From CAVUEG01 sp963740525 (GTDB taxonomy: Bacteria; Actinomycetota; Actinomycetes; Propionibacteriales; Nocardioidaceae), in contig CAVUEG010000006.1 of the NCBI GenBank assembly GCA_963740525.1, forward strand, positions 1,488,001-1,552,000: a stretch of 64,000 bases of DNA, in the 5' to 3' direction. Under the pieces are notes generated by a model. That model did no database searches, was not told the origin of the DNA, and saw nothing but the letters and a program-made list of their open reading frames with translations. A program made the position numbers and the translations under genes. Shown here piece by piece: positions 1-8,576 of the stretch (the stretch's first letter is position 1; the number at the start of each line of letters is the position of its first letter).

Positions 1-1
1 C

Positions 2-466
2 AAGCACCGGCTGGCCGAGCGTCTTCTGGTCGACGTGATCGGGCTGGACTGGGAGCAGGTGCACGCCGAGGCCTGCCGCTGGGAGCACGTGATGTCGGAG
101 ACCGTCGAGCGCAGGCTGATCGAGCTGCTCGACCACCCGACCGAGTCGCCGTACGGCAACCCGATCCCGGGGTTGGACGAGCTCGGGGAGGTGCACAACG
201 GCGAGGAGTTCATGGACGGTGTGGAGTCGCTGAGCGACGTCACCCCGCAGGACGGCGAGGACTCGGTGCGGGTCCTGGTGCGCCGGATCAGCGAGGAGAT
301 GCAGAAGGACGAGCACCTGATGGGGGCCCTGCGGCGGGTGGGCGCCACCCCCGACAAGGTGGTCAGCGTCGCCAGCGCGCCCGACGGCGTCCTCGTCGGC
401 TCGGGTGGAGAGACCGCCGAGATCGTGACCGAGGCGGCCGAGCACATCTTCGTCAGCCGGCTGTAG
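2..466 (+). CDS. ideR: Iron-dependent repressor IdeR/DtxR family, 3' part (5' end outside window)
   Basis: The frame is open from base 2 with no start, so the winged-helix DNA-binding domain lies upstream of the window. The visible part starts in the dimerisation domain. The segment VHAEACRWEH reproduces the metal-ligand spacing of DtxR/IdeR (His98, Cys102, Glu105, His106 in DtxR numbering), followed by the family signature HPTESPYGNPIPG. The C-terminal third matches the SH3-like (FeoA-type) domain. Known role of the family: Fe2+-loaded dimers bind palindromic iron boxes and repress iron uptake genes. A matching box lies at 6368-6385, before efeU. The 3' end overlaps the convergent sirtuin gene by 14 nt. 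Family is certain; IdeR rather than a manganese-sensing paralogue is inferred from the conserved ligands. Confidence 0.9.
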   Translation, partial: KHRLAERLLVDVIGLDWEQVHAEACRWEHVMSETVERRLIELLDHPTESPYGNPIPGLDELGEVHNGEEFMDGVESLSDVTPQDGEDSVRVLVRRISEEMQKDEHLMGALRRVGATPDKVVSVASAPDGVLVGSGGETAEIVTEAAEHIFVSRL

Positions 467-1316
467 CCGCTTCCGGCAGTGCGGGCTCCGGCAGCTCGAC
501 CGGGCCCGACCGGCCGAGCCAGCCCGCGAGGAACTCCGAGGTCCCGGTCTCGAGCTTGACCGTGGCCAGGTCGTCGGCCCGGGTGGCGCCGCGGTTGACG
601 ATCACGACCAGGTGTCCGGCCCGCGCGGCCCGGCGCACGAAGCGGAAGCCGCTCATCACGGTCAGCGACGATCCCAGCACCAGCACCGCATCTGCGGAGT
701 CCACGGCGTCGGAGCAGCGCTGCACCCGATCACGGGGCACGTTCTCCCCGAAGAACACCACGTCCGGCTTGAGGACGCCGCCGCAGTCGGTGCAGTCCGG
801 GACCACGAAGTCCGCGGTCGCCTCGAGCTCGACGTCACCGTCGGGTCGGACCAGCGCCTTGGGGTGTCGTTCGCGCCAGTCCGGGTTGAGCTCCTCCAGG
901 CGCTGCTGGAGGGTGCGGCGTGACGTCGTACTCCGGCACCCGAGGCAGACGACCTCCGAGATGCGCCCGTGCAGAGCCACCAGGTCGGGCGTGCCAGCGC
1001 GCTCGTGCAGGCCGTCGACGTTCTGGGTGATCAGCAGGCCCGTGCGACCGGTCGCCTGGAGCCGGGCGAGCGCCACGTGACCCGTGTTGGGCTCTGCCTG
1101 ACGCATCACGCCCCAGCCGAGGTGGCTGCGCGCCCAGTAGCGCTGTCTCGCCTCCGGGCCGGAGACGAAGTCCTGGTAGGTCATCGGCATCCGGACCGGG
1201 GCACCGGGCCCGCGGTAGTCGGGGATACCCGAGTCGGTGGACATGCCGGCACCGGTGAGGACGACCGGTCGTCGGTCACCCAGCAGGTCGGTCGCCTCCC
1301 TCATCGGGCCGCCCAT
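453..1316 (-). CDS. Sir2-family NAD-dependent protein deacylase (sirtuin)
   Basis: 287 aa. Removes acyl groups from protein lysines using NAD+. Visible motifs in order: NAD-binding GAGMSTDSG (res. 22-30), QNVDG (98-102), catalytic His116 in LHGRI, a zinc ribbon with Cys124/127 and Cys175/178, and GSSLTV (215-220). The open frame extends further upstream, but the ATG at 1316 shares one base with the stop of the DUF2277 gene (TGATG), which argues for translational coupling and fixes the start. An ATG four codons later is an alternative. The 3' end overlaps the convergent ideR gene. Substrate class (acetyl or longer acyl) cannot be read from the sequence. Confidence 0.92.
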   Translation of the reverse strand: MGGPMREATDLLGDRRPVVLTGAGMSTDSGIPDYRGPGAPVRMPMTYQDFVSGPEARQRYWARSHLGWGVMRQAEPNTGHVALARLQATGRTGLLITQNVDGLHERAGTPDLVALHGRISEVVCLGCRSTTSRRTLQQRLEELNPDWRERHPKALVRPDGDVELEATADFVVPDCTDCGGVLKPDVVFFGENVPRDRVQRCSDAVDSADAVLVLGSSLTVMSGFRFVRRAARAGHLVVIVNRGATRADDLATVKLETGTSEFLAGWLGRSGPVELPEPALPEAATAG

Positions 1317-1582
1317 CACCCGTAGCGGGCGGCGGTCCGAGCCCTCGCCTTGGCCGCCTCGACCTCGCGGTCCTTGGGGGGCGCAGCCGTGGTGAGACCG
1401 GCCAGCAGCCGCTCGGTCGCGGCGCTCACCTCGGCCACCGCGAGGTCGAACGCGGCCTGGTTCGCCGCGCTGGGCTTGGTCGTCCCGCTGATCTTGCGCA
1501 CGTACTGCAGCGCCGCGGACTCGACCTCGTGGGTGGTCGCGGGAGGCGCGAAGTTGTGCAGGGTGCGGATGTTTCGGCACAT
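1316..1582 (-). CDS. DUF2277 family protein
   Basis: 88 aa, beginning MCRNIRTLHNFAPPAT, the invariant N-terminus of the DUF2277 family, whose function is unknown. The Cys-Arg-Asn start and the central segment ALQYVRKISGTTKPS are the conserved parts. It is cytosolic, with no signal or membrane segment. Its stop codon overlaps the ATG of the downstream sirtuin by one base, so the two are almost certainly co-translated. The pairing is suggestive but does not reveal the role. Confidence 0.85.
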   Translation of the reverse strand: MCRNIRTLHNFAPPATTHEVESAALQYVRKISGTTKPSAANQAAFDLAVAEVSAATERLLAGLTTAAPPKDREVEAAKARARTAARYG

Positions 1583-1613
1583 GGGACGAGCGTACGCCGG
1601 GGCGGGCGACGGG

Positions 1614-1763
1614 TCAGAGCGAACGGTGACGCAGGCTCTTGCGTGGCTCCGTGTGGGCGAAGGCGGTGTCGAGCTCGCGGTCCCAGGCGACGCGCGCATG
1701 GTGGCGGTGCGCCGTCCAGGCGACGAGCGCCAGGAGCGGCGCGGCAAACAAGACGAACACCAT
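1614..1763 (-). CDS. Small membrane-anchored protein, unknown
   Basis: 49 aa. The first 17 residues form one hydrophobic helix (MVFVLFAAPLLALVAW); the rest is a charged, His/Arg-rich cytosolic tail ending KSLRHRSL. ATG at 1763. It lies 31 bp upstream of the DUF2277 gene on the same strand. I recognise no family. Coding status rests on the clean membrane helix plus charged tail and good fit between neighbours. Confidence 0.5.
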   Translation of the reverse strand: MVFVLFAAPLLALVAWTAHRHHARVAWDRELDTAFAHTEPRKSLRHRSL

Positions 1764-1869
1764 GAGCTGGACCCTCCGACAACCGGTCCCGGTCGGAAGA
1801 CCGGGGCAACCCCCGACTCGACAGTACGTCGGTCCGATGCCCTCCCGGGCCGCTTTCGAGGAACTGGGG

Positions 1870-3779
1870 TCAGCCGGCCACGAGCCGGACCGGTCGCCGC
1901 AGGCTGGTCAGGGCGATCCGGCCGTCCGGCAAGGGCAGCGCGCGCGTCTCGTACGAGTTCCCTCCGGTGCGCGGCGCGACCCGGCTCGCCCGCAGCGCGC
2001 CGTCGGCGCCGACGTGGACGGCGGAGAGCCAGGAGTGCGAGCGACCGCGGCCGTACGACGCGACTGGCAGGTAGCCGGTCCGGGTGGCCTCGACCCAGGT
2101 GAAGGCCCGTGGCTCGTACTCGGCGGCCACCTCCGTTCGCGGGCCGAAGCCGTGGGTCTCCACCCGCACGGGCCGGGTGGGGTCGCTGATGTCGAAGACC
2201 GTCAGCTGGGCGCCGCGGGAGAGCCCGGCACGGTTTGCGTCCTGCCCCAGGCCGAGCACGAGTCCACCGCCGATCGGGTGCAGGTAGCCCGAGAAGCCGG
2301 GGATCTTCAGCTCGCCGGCCACTCGCGGCCGTGACTGCGAGAGGTCGACCGTGTAGACGGGGTCGACCTGCCGGAACGTCACCAGCACCGCGAGGCCTGC
2401 GAGCCAGCGCACCGAACGGATCTGCTCGTGATCGCCCATCCCTGCCACCTTGCCGACCTTCACCAGGTGGGCGCCCTGCTCCTCCAGTACGACGACGGCG
2501 TTCTCCCGTGGCCGCCAGGAGCTGTGGCCAAGCGCGGTGGCGACCCGGAGCCGGCCGTCCTGCTCGTCCATCCGCCACCGGTCCTCGACGGAGCCCATCA
2601 CCATGCCGGAGGCGGCGTACGACGCATCGGTGCCGTCGAGGGTGAAGGCGTGGATCGCCGTGCGGGGCCGCCGTTGTGGGCTGCTCCTGGTGGTCGCCAC
2701 GTAGAGATGGTCGACCGAGGAGTAGACGGTGCTCCCCGAGGCCGTGATCGCGGTCGCCGCTCCAGGTCCGCTCGCGTCCTCGGCCCCGGGGCGGAAGCCG
2801 AGCACGCTGATCGTGCCGAACCCCGCCGGGTGCCGCGGGTGGGTGACGGCCGTGCACGCCACCACCGCCGAGCGGTCTCCGGACGACCGGTCGCGGCGTT
2901 GGGGCAGCCAGTCGTCGATGACGGAGTCGCGGACCACCCGTCGGTTGTGCCGACGCGCCTCCCCGCTGGTCCGCTTCCGCGAGGGATGGACGAAGTCGAG
3001 GCCGGGGTAGCCGCTGGAGAGGACGAGGCGGACCACGTCGCCGGTCTGGCGGGCCGAGACCAGGTCGCCGTCGTACACGAGGTCGCGCGCGATCTTCGGG
3101 TGGGTCGGATCGGAGACGTCGATGTCGAGCAGTCGGGTGCTCGCCAAGACCGGCGGCAGCTTCCAGTCGATGATGCCGCGGAGACCACCGGGTCCGCCGG
3201 GTCCGCCGTACCCGCGCACGTGCGGGCCAGCACCACCACGTGGTCGCCGACGAACAGCAGCTCGGCTCCCGCGACACGGCGTGGGAGCCGGAGCCGGCCG
3301 AGCTCCTCGGGCTGTGCGCCGCCGAGATCCGTCAGCACGAGCCAGCGCCCACGGACCCGAGCCAGGGTGGTGCCGTCGACCTTCGCCACGTCGGGCTCGT
3401 CGACACCGGCCTCCTGCACGTTCGTGCCGGTGTCGCTGTTGCCGACGGCACCCTGCGGAACTGCAGCAAGGTCCTTCGTGGCGTTCCTCATCAGCTCGTA
3501 CGGGTACGGGAAGCCGTTGTCGAACCCCCACGCGGTCACGTGGGGCAGCGCCCGGGCGGTGTACCAGTCCCGGAGCTCACCGCAGCCGGCGAAGGGCCGG
3601 AGGCCGGTGGCGGCGGCGAGCTGCACGTCGGAGTCCGCGGACGTCCTGGTCGACGGTGCGGCAGCGTGCGGGGTCGGCCCGGGAGAGCTGGTGCACGACG
3701 CGCAGAGGGCCAGCACGATGGCAGCCATCGTGGTGCCGCCTGCCGTGGTGGTGCGGCCGGCCCATGACGCTCGCCTCAT
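1870..3779 (-). CDS. Secreted beta-propeller domain lipoprotein (frameshifted)
   Basis: About 636 aa once one frameshift is repaired. The N-terminus MRRASWAGR leads into a lipoprotein signal with lipobox LCAS-Cys, so the protein is probably anchored outside the membrane. The segment GTNVQEAGVDEPDVAKVDG is the hallmark of the Beta_propel family (PF09826), followed by repeated blades such as LLDIDVSDPTHPKIA and LTVFDISDPTRPVRV. Two overlapping frames join near 3215-3232 by a one-base shift in a GC-rich stretch (res. about 185). Both sides are fully conserved-looking, so I read a sequence error rather than a pseudogene. Function of the family is unknown; peptidase-associated or ligand-binding roles have been suggested. 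Convergent-free, it stands alone between the small protein gene and the divergent 3923 gene. Confidence 0.85.
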
Positions 3780-3922
3780 CCCACGCTCCCAGTCCAGTGC
3801 CCCGCCTCATGCCGGGCACTGTGGTGTGACGCACGTTGTCAGCCGGGGGTTCCCTCGGCCACAGTGGTGGCTCCCCCCAAGGTCCCCCAAGGTCCCCCCA
3901 ATGTCCTCTGCAAGGAGCGCCC

Positions 3923-5104
3923 GTGCCCGACCCCTCCACCCGCGACTTCGACCTGGTGCTCTTCGGGGCCACCGGCTTCACCGGGGGTCTCACGGCCGAG
4001 TACCTCGCTGAGCACGCACCCGAGGGCTCTCGCTGGGCGCTCGCCGGCCGCAGCCTGGCCAAGCTCGAGGCCGTGCGTGACAGGCTCACCCAGATCGACC
4101 CGTCGCTGAAGGAGATGACGCTGCTCGAGGCCGACGTCACCGACGCTGCGTCGATCGCGAGGGTCGCCGCCGCGACGCGCGTCGTGATCACGACCGTCGG
4201 CCCCTACCTGACCTACGGCGAACCGCTCGTCGCGGCGTGTGCCGCAGCCGGAACCGACTACGTCGACCTGACCGGTGAGGCGGAGTTCGTCGACCGGATG
4301 TACGTCGACCACCACGCCGCCGCCGTCGCGACCGGAGCCAGGATCGTGCACGCCTGCGGCTTCGACTCGATCCCGCACGACCTCGGTGCCCTGTTCACCG
4401 TCAAGCAGCTCCCCACGGACGAGCCGCTGACCGTCCGTGGCGTGGTGCGCGCCTCCGGTACCTTCTCCGGCGGCACGTTCCACTCGGCCCTGACGGCGCT
4501 GTCACGGGGACGCGAGATGAAGCAGGCCTCCGCCGAGCGGCGGCGGCTCGAGCCGCGCCCCGAAGGTCGCCGGTCGCGCGCGAGGTCGCGCCGCCCCCAT
4601 CACGACGAGCAGCTGGGCTGGTGGCTGGTGCCGCTGCCGACGATCGACCCGATCGTGGTGGCACGTTCGGGCGCGGCCCGCGCTGACTACGGTCCTTCGT
4701 TCACCTACTCCCACTACGCGGGCGTCAAGCGGCTCCCGACCGTCGTCGGCGGGGTCGCGGCCGTCGGCGGCCTCGCCCTCGCCTCGCAGGTCGCGCCACT
4801 GCGGAACCTACTGCTCGGGCGCGTCAAGCAGGGCGACGGACCGTCGCTCGAGAAGCGCGAGAAGTCGTGGTTCACCGTCGACTTCATCGGCGAAGGGGGT
4901 GGCGAGGTCGTGCACACCCGCGTCTCCGGAGGGGACCCCGGCTACGGCGAGACCGCCAAGATGCTGGCGGAGTCCGCGTTGTCGCTGGCCTTCGACCAGG
5001 ACAACCCGAGCACCGCCGGACAGGTGACCCCCGCGGCGGCCATGGGCGAGCGCCTCACCGAGCGGCTGGTCGCCCGAGGCATGCGCTTCGAGGTCGTCAG
5101 CTGA
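3923..5104 (+). CDS. Saccharopine dehydrogenase-like / trans-acting enoyl reductase-type oxidoreductase
   Basis: 393 aa. The N-terminal Rossmann fold carries VLFGATGFTGG (res. 9-19), and GFDSIPHDLG in the middle is typical of the saccharopine dehydrogenase NADP-binding family. Actinobacterial relatives include the trans-acting enoyl reductase of phthiocerol lipid synthesis, but no lipid cluster is present here, so the substrate is unknown. GTG at 3923 is chosen because AAGGAG sits 8 nt upstream and the Rossmann motif follows directly; the frame is open further upstream. A short internal repeat (AAGGTCCCCC twice) lies just before the start. The 3' end overlaps the convergent cupredoxin gene by 8 nt. 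Confidence 0.82.
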   Translation: MPDPSTRDFDLVLFGATGFTGGLTAEYLAEHAPEGSRWALAGRSLAKLEAVRDRLTQIDPSLKEMTLLEADVTDAASIARVAAATRVVITTVGPYLTYGEPLVAACAAAGTDYVDLTGEAEFVDRMYVDHHAAAVATGARIVHACGFDSIPHDLGALFTVKQLPTDEPLTVRGVVRASGTFSGGTFHSALTALSRGREMKQASAERRRLEPRPEGRRSRARSRRPHHDEQLGWWLVPLPTIDPIVVARSGAARADYGPSFTYSHYAGVKRLPTVVGGVAAVGGLALASQVAPLRNLLLGRVKQGDGPSLEKREKSWFTVDFIGEGGGEVVHTRVSGGDPGYGETAKMLAESALSLAFDQDNPSTAGQVTPAAAMGERLTERLVARGMRFEVVS

Positions 5105-5483
5105 CCTTGGTCACGGTGAAGTCGGAGCGGATGCCGTCGCCCTTCATCCCCGGCTTGCACGCGGGGACGTACTGCCCGGGCTCCAGGTCCGCCACCAGGT
5201 CACGGGTCAGGCCGGGCCCGATGTTCTCGACCTCGGCGATGACCTCCTTGCCATCGGCGGCGTACAGGTAGAGCTCGGTGGTCTGGTCGCCGTCGTTGGT
5301 GACCTTGAAGACGACGGTGCCGCTGGGAGCGGTGTCATCCGACAGCGTGCAGGCGTCCGCGGTCGAGCTCACGTTGATGGTGGTCCGGGGGCCGGTGGCC
5401 GCCGAGTTGTCGGCGGTGCAGGACGCCAGCAGGGCCGTGGTGGCGACGGCGAGGCAGGCGGAAGCGAGGCGAGAGCGGTTCAC
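5097..5483 (-). CDS. EfeO-type cupredoxin-domain lipoprotein
   Basis: 128 aa. Signal peptide with lipobox LLAS-Cys22, then one cupredoxin-like domain as found at the N-terminus of EfeO (res. 35-128: TVVFKVTNDG, GLTRDLVADLEPGQY, CKPGMKG). It lies 19 bp downstream of efeU on the same strand, so it is probably the extracellular iron-handling partner of the permease. The M75 peptidase domain of full EfeO and the EfeB peroxidase are not in the neighbourhood, making this a reduced version of the EfeUOB system. Regulation by IdeR is inferred from the box at 6368-6385. Confidence 0.85.
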   Translation of the reverse strand: MNRSRLASACLAVATTALLASCTADNSAATGPRTTINVSSTADACTLSDDTAPSGTVVFKVTNDGDQTTELYLYAADGKEVIAEVENIGPGLTRDLVADLEPGQYVPACKPGMKGDGIRSDFTVTKVS

Positions 5484-5502
5484 GGGGTTCTCCTGGTGAG
5501 GG

Positions 5503-6336
5503 TCAGACGCGTGCCGGCACGGGAGCCGGACGCCGGAGGGTGCGGACGAACAGGGTCAGGGCAAGGACGACGTACAGCACCCAGGCGACGGCCTGGATGA
5601 CGGTGGTCGCGGGGGAGAAGTTCAAGGTGCCCTTGAGCAGGGTTCCCAGCCACGAGTCGGGCGGGATGGTGGCACTGACGTCGAAGGCCATCGTGTTGAG
5701 CCCGGGCAGCAGGCCGGCTTCCTGGAGATCGTGGATGCCGTAGCCGAGCACGCCGGCGGCGACCAGGATCAGCAGGCCACCGGTCCAGGCGAAGAAGGAG
5801 CCCAGGTTGATCTTCACCGCACCGCGGTAGAAGAGGTAGCCGAGCACCACGGCCGTGGCGAGGCCGAGTGCGGCTCCGAGCAGCGGGGCGGTGCTGCTGG
5901 AGGCCCCGCTCGCGGCCTGGGTGGCCGCCCACAGGAAGAGGGCGGTCTCGAGCCCTTCGCGGCCGACGGCCAGCAGAGCCACCACGACCAGCCCGGCCCG
6001 GCCGGCGTCGGCGACGTGGTCGATCCGACCGCGCAGCTCACCGGAGAGGCCGCGCGCGGAGCGGGCCATCCAGAGCACCATCCAGGTCACGAAGCCGACC
6101 GCGGCGATCGAGAGGAAGCCGCCGATCGCCTCCTGGGTCTGGAAGGTCAGGCCCCGGGGACCGAAGGTCAGCACCGCGCCGAAGGCCAGGGAGACGGCGA
6201 CCGCCAAGGCGACGCCGGTCCAGATCCGGGGCAGCAGGTGCCGACGGTCGGTCTTGACCAGGTACGCGACCAGGATCACGACGACCAGCGAGGCCTCGAG
6301 TCCTTCGCGGAGCCCGATCAGGTAGTTCGCGAGCAC
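5503..6336 (-). CDS. efeU: FTR1/EfeU-family iron permease
   Basis: 277 aa, about seven membrane helices. Two copies of the iron-transport signature are present: REGLEAS (res. 10-16) in helix 1 and REGLETALF (126-134) in helix 4. Known role: inner-membrane import of iron after oxidation by partner proteins. First gene of an operon with the cupredoxin lipoprotein at 5097-5483. The start ATG at 6336 is 31 bp from an IdeR-type palindrome, so iron repression is likely. Size and motif spacing match bacterial EfeU. Confidence 0.94.
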   Translation of the reverse strand: MLANYLIGLREGLEASLVVVILVAYLVKTDRRHLLPRIWTGVALAVAVSLAFGAVLTFGPRGLTFQTQEAIGGFLSIAAVGFVTWMVLWMARSARGLSGELRGRIDHVADAGRAGLVVVALLAVGREGLETALFLWAATQAASGASSSTAPLLGAALGLATAVVLGYLFYRGAVKINLGSFFAWTGGLLILVAAGVLGYGIHDLQEAGLLPGLNTMAFDVSATIPPDSWLGTLLKGTLNFSPATTVIQAVAWVLYVVLALTLFVRTLRRPAPVPARV

Positions 6337-6367
6337 GGTTCCTCCCGAGGCTGCGAGACGAAATCAG

Positions 6368-6385
6368 TAGGTAAGGCTTACCTAA
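6368..6385. promoter_or_regulatory. IdeR/DtxR iron box
   Basis: TAGGTAAGGCTTACCTAA is almost a perfect palindrome and follows the actinobacterial iron-box consensus (TTAGGTTAGGCTAACCTAA type). It lies 32-49 nt upstream of the efeU ATG, where it would overlap the promoter. A likely ideR gene is at the window start. The site also sits between efeU and the divergent transglycosylase gene, but is about 185 nt from the latter. Confidence 0.85.
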
Positions 6386-6569
6386 CGAACGTAACACTGT
6401 GGGGGTCGAGGGTCCAAACCGGGTAGCCCGGTTGTCCGGCGGCGTACGGACCAAGGTCGTCGTCGGCATGGCCCGTTCGGTTCAATTGCGGACCGAAAGT
6501 CGCAAAGCCCGTGTCGGCGGACCGCGCGGACCCTAGGCTCTGAGCAGCCCAGTCTGAGGATCCGTGCAC

Positions 6570-7751
6570 ATGAGCTTGCTGACCACCCGAGGCCACCTCC
6601 GGGCTGCGGCTGTCACGATCGCGATCGTGGTGCTCGCGCCGGTGTCGGCGAGTGCGGCGACGGTCGTCCACGACGATGGCCACGGCGATGGCCACGGAAT
6701 GGCGCAGGGTCCTGGCGCCGTTGCTCCCGCGGCTCCCGCCGCCGACGGCTTCGGCCCGGTCCTCGTGGCTCAACGCGACGTCCCGGACACCCTCCCGGTC
6801 TACGAGGCGGTGCTGATCCCGCTCGGCACGGCCAAGGCCCGCAAGCCCGCCGTACGAGGTCCGAAGGGCACGCCCGTGTGGACGGCCAGCCAGCTCTCGG
6901 ACCACGGCATCCCGGCCGCCGCGGTGCATGCCTACCAGTCCGCCGCCCGGCAGATCGCCACCAGCGACTCCGACTGTCACCTTCCGTGGACCCTGCTCGC
7001 CGGCATCGGTCGGGTCGAGTCCGACCACGGCCGGTACGGCGGCTCCGTGCTCGGCACCAACGGCGTCTCCCGCCCGAAGATCATCGGGATCCCGCTCGAT
7101 GGCCGGGGTCCGGTCGCGGCGATCCACGACAGCGACAACGGGGTGTGGGACCACGACCCGGTCTGGGATCGGGCCGTCGGACCGATGCAGTTCATCCCCG
7201 GCACCTGGAGGATGGCGGGCCGCGACGGGGACGGCAACGGCACCAAGGACCCCAACGACCTCGATGACGCGGCGCTCGCGGCGGCGGGCTACCTCTGCGC
7301 CGCCGGGGGGGACCTGCGCTCGCCGACGTCGATGAGCCGCGCGATCTTCTCCTACAACCACGACGACTACTACGTGGCGCTGGTCAGCGCCTTCGAGCGC
7401 GGCTACCGCACCGGCGTCTTCATCATGCCGCCTCCGCCGGCGGACGAGCACAAGCGCAAGCACCACAAGCACAAGCACCACAAGGCTGCGAAGCACGGCA
7501 AGCACGAGCAAGCACGGCAAGCACGGCAAGGGAGGCAACGGACAGGACCCCGCCGGGACGTCCTCTACGACCCCCTCGACTCCCACAGCGTCGACTCCCA
7601 AGCCGTCCACGACGCCCAAGCCGACGCCCAAGCCGAAGCCGACGCCATCGCCGACCCCGGACCCGACCCGACTCCGGATCCGACGCCCGACCCGACCGTC
7701 ACCCCTCCCGAGGACCCGCCGGCCGATCCTGCCGATCCGGTCACGAGCTGA
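6570..7751 (+). CDS. Secreted lytic transglycosylase (SLT/MltB-like) with Lys/His- and Pro-rich tail
   Basis: 393 aa. Signal peptide (res. 1-29, ending VSASAA), then a lysozyme-like domain with GIGRVESDHGRYGG (catalytic Glu150) and AVGPMQFIPGTW (203-213), followed by a Lys-His-rich segment (from about res. 295) and a Pro/Thr/Asp-rich tail, which probably binds or spans the wall. ATG at 6570 is preferred over GTG 6564 because GAGGA lies 9 nt upstream. The tail appears to be read out of frame between about 7507 (one extra A inside an AAGCACGGC repeat) and about 7669 (one missing C). In the alternative frame that stretch reads as a normal PKPTPKPKPTPSPT-type linker, and the original frame resumes with DPTPDPTPDPT. 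Confidence 0.88.
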   Translation: MSLLTTRGHLRAAAVTIAIVVLAPVSASAATVVHDDGHGDGHGMAQGPGAVAPAAPAADGFGPVLVAQRDVPDTLPVYEAVLIPLGTAKARKPAVRGPKGTPVWTASQLSDHGIPAAAVHAYQSAARQIATSDSDCHLPWTLLAGIGRVESDHGRYGGSVLGTNGVSRPKIIGIPLDGRGPVAAIHDSDNGVWDHDPVWDRAVGPMQFIPGTWRMAGRDGDGNGTKDPNDLDDAALAAAGYLCAAGGDLRSPTSMSRAIFSYNHDDYYVALVSAFERGYRTGVFIMPPPPADEHKRKHHKHKHHKAAKHGKHEQARQARQGRQRTGPRRDVLYDPLDSHSVDSQAVHDAQADAQAEADAIADPGPDPTPDPTPDPTVTPPEDPPADPADPVTS

Positions 7752-7781
7752 CCCTCCGGAGGCCCGTCGTACAGGTCATCC

Positions 7782-7844
7782 ATTGGTCACGAACTGCATG
7801 CCGCAGGCCCGAAAACCTGCGGTTGGGGACCAAACCGCATCCCC
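7782..7844. repeat. 63-nt structured palindromic repeat, copy 1 (intergenic)
   Basis: Lies between two convergent genes (7751 and 7857). It matches 63060-63122 at about 53 of 63 positions without gaps. Structure visible: outer arms TTGGTC/GACCAA; inner hairpin A CCGCAGG/CCTGCGG with an 8-nt loop; overlapping alternative hairpin B TGCGGTT/AACCGCA with an 8-nt loop. A and B share bases, so only one can form at a time. One reading frame through the element is open, giving VTNC...AVGDQTA, the same peptide frame used in copy 2. It could act here as a bidirectional terminator. Confidence 0.8.
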
Positions 7845-7856
7845 AGGACGGTGCGG

Positions 7857-8576
7857 TCAGTGGCAGCCGTCAGGAGCGGCGGCGCAGCTGTTACCCAGGG
7901 CCAGGTCGACCAGGAACGCCCAGGTGTCGGGGTGCTTGGTCGCCCGGCCGGAGCCGGCGAGCAGGAGGGTCACGCCCTCGTTGACGACGAAGGTCGCGGT
8001 CTGGCCTTCACGGGTCGCCTGGACCGAGGCGGTGCCCAGTCGCGGGTCGTCACCGGGGGTCCAGCCGCAGTCGCGCAGGCCGCCGACGACGTCGGCGTAG
8101 GCCTTCTCGGCGGCCTCGGCCGAGCGGTAGGTCGCCACGGTCTCGGCCATGGCGGCACCGGAACTGCTGAAGCCGACCGTGCGCCGGCCCAGGGAGGAGC
8201 CGGGCGTGAAGCACTCCTCGGACGAGGCCGGTACGACGACCCAGCGGCCGCCGATCATGGAGCCCACGGTGGGGCCGTCGAGCATCGCGCCGTTCGGGAT
8301 CTTCTTGTGCGGCTTCCCGTGGTGCGGAGCCTCGTCGGGGCGACCGGGGTCCGGGTACTCCGACGCGTCAGCGCCGGGGTCGCCCGGGGGCAGGCTGGAC
8401 TCCTGCGACGCCTTCCTGGCCTCCTTGGCGTGCTCCTTCGCGTGCTCCTTGGCCGCCTTCTTCGCGTGGACCCTCGTCTGGGCGGACCGGGTCGAGAGGT
8501 CCTGCTCGGCGGCGCATCCGGACAGCAGGCCGATCACCGCCACCGCGGCGAGGCCGTTGCGCAGGACCGGTGTCAT
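7857..8576 (-). CDS. Secreted lipoprotein, unknown
   Basis: 239 aa. Lipobox LLSG-Cys21, then a Lys/Ala/His-rich helical stretch (res. 35-60, repeated KEHAKEHAKEA) and a folded domain of about 140 aa with GWTPGDDPRL and a C-terminal Cys pair. No family recognised; it resembles the sensor-like or PknH-like extracellular domains of actinobacteria only in general style. The start ATG overlaps the stop of the upstream wall peptidase by 4 nt (ATGA), so the two are co-translated and probably act together at the envelope. Confidence 0.7.
   Translation of the reverse strand: MTPVLRNGLAAVAVIGLLSGCAAEQDLSTRSAQTRVHAKKAAKEHAKEHAKEARKASQESSLPPGDPGADASEYPDPGRPDEAPHHGKPHKKIPNGAMLDGPTVGSMIGGRWVVVPASSEECFTPGSSLGRRTVGFSSSGAAMAETVATYRSAEAAEKAYADVVGGLRDCGWTPGDDPRLGTASVQATREGQTATFVVNEGVTLLLAGSGRATKHPDTWAFLVDLALGNSCAAAPDGCH

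Noticed and set aside
6417..6433. AACCGGG-TAG-CCCGGTT inverted repeat between efeU and the transglycosylase gene
   Set aside because: A 3-nt loop and isolated position give no clear role; not enough to call an operator or terminator.
7782..7844. Small ORF in repeat copy 1
   Set aside because: The open frame there exists because of the repeat sequence; no ribosome binding site and antisense overlap with the lipoprotein gene downstream.
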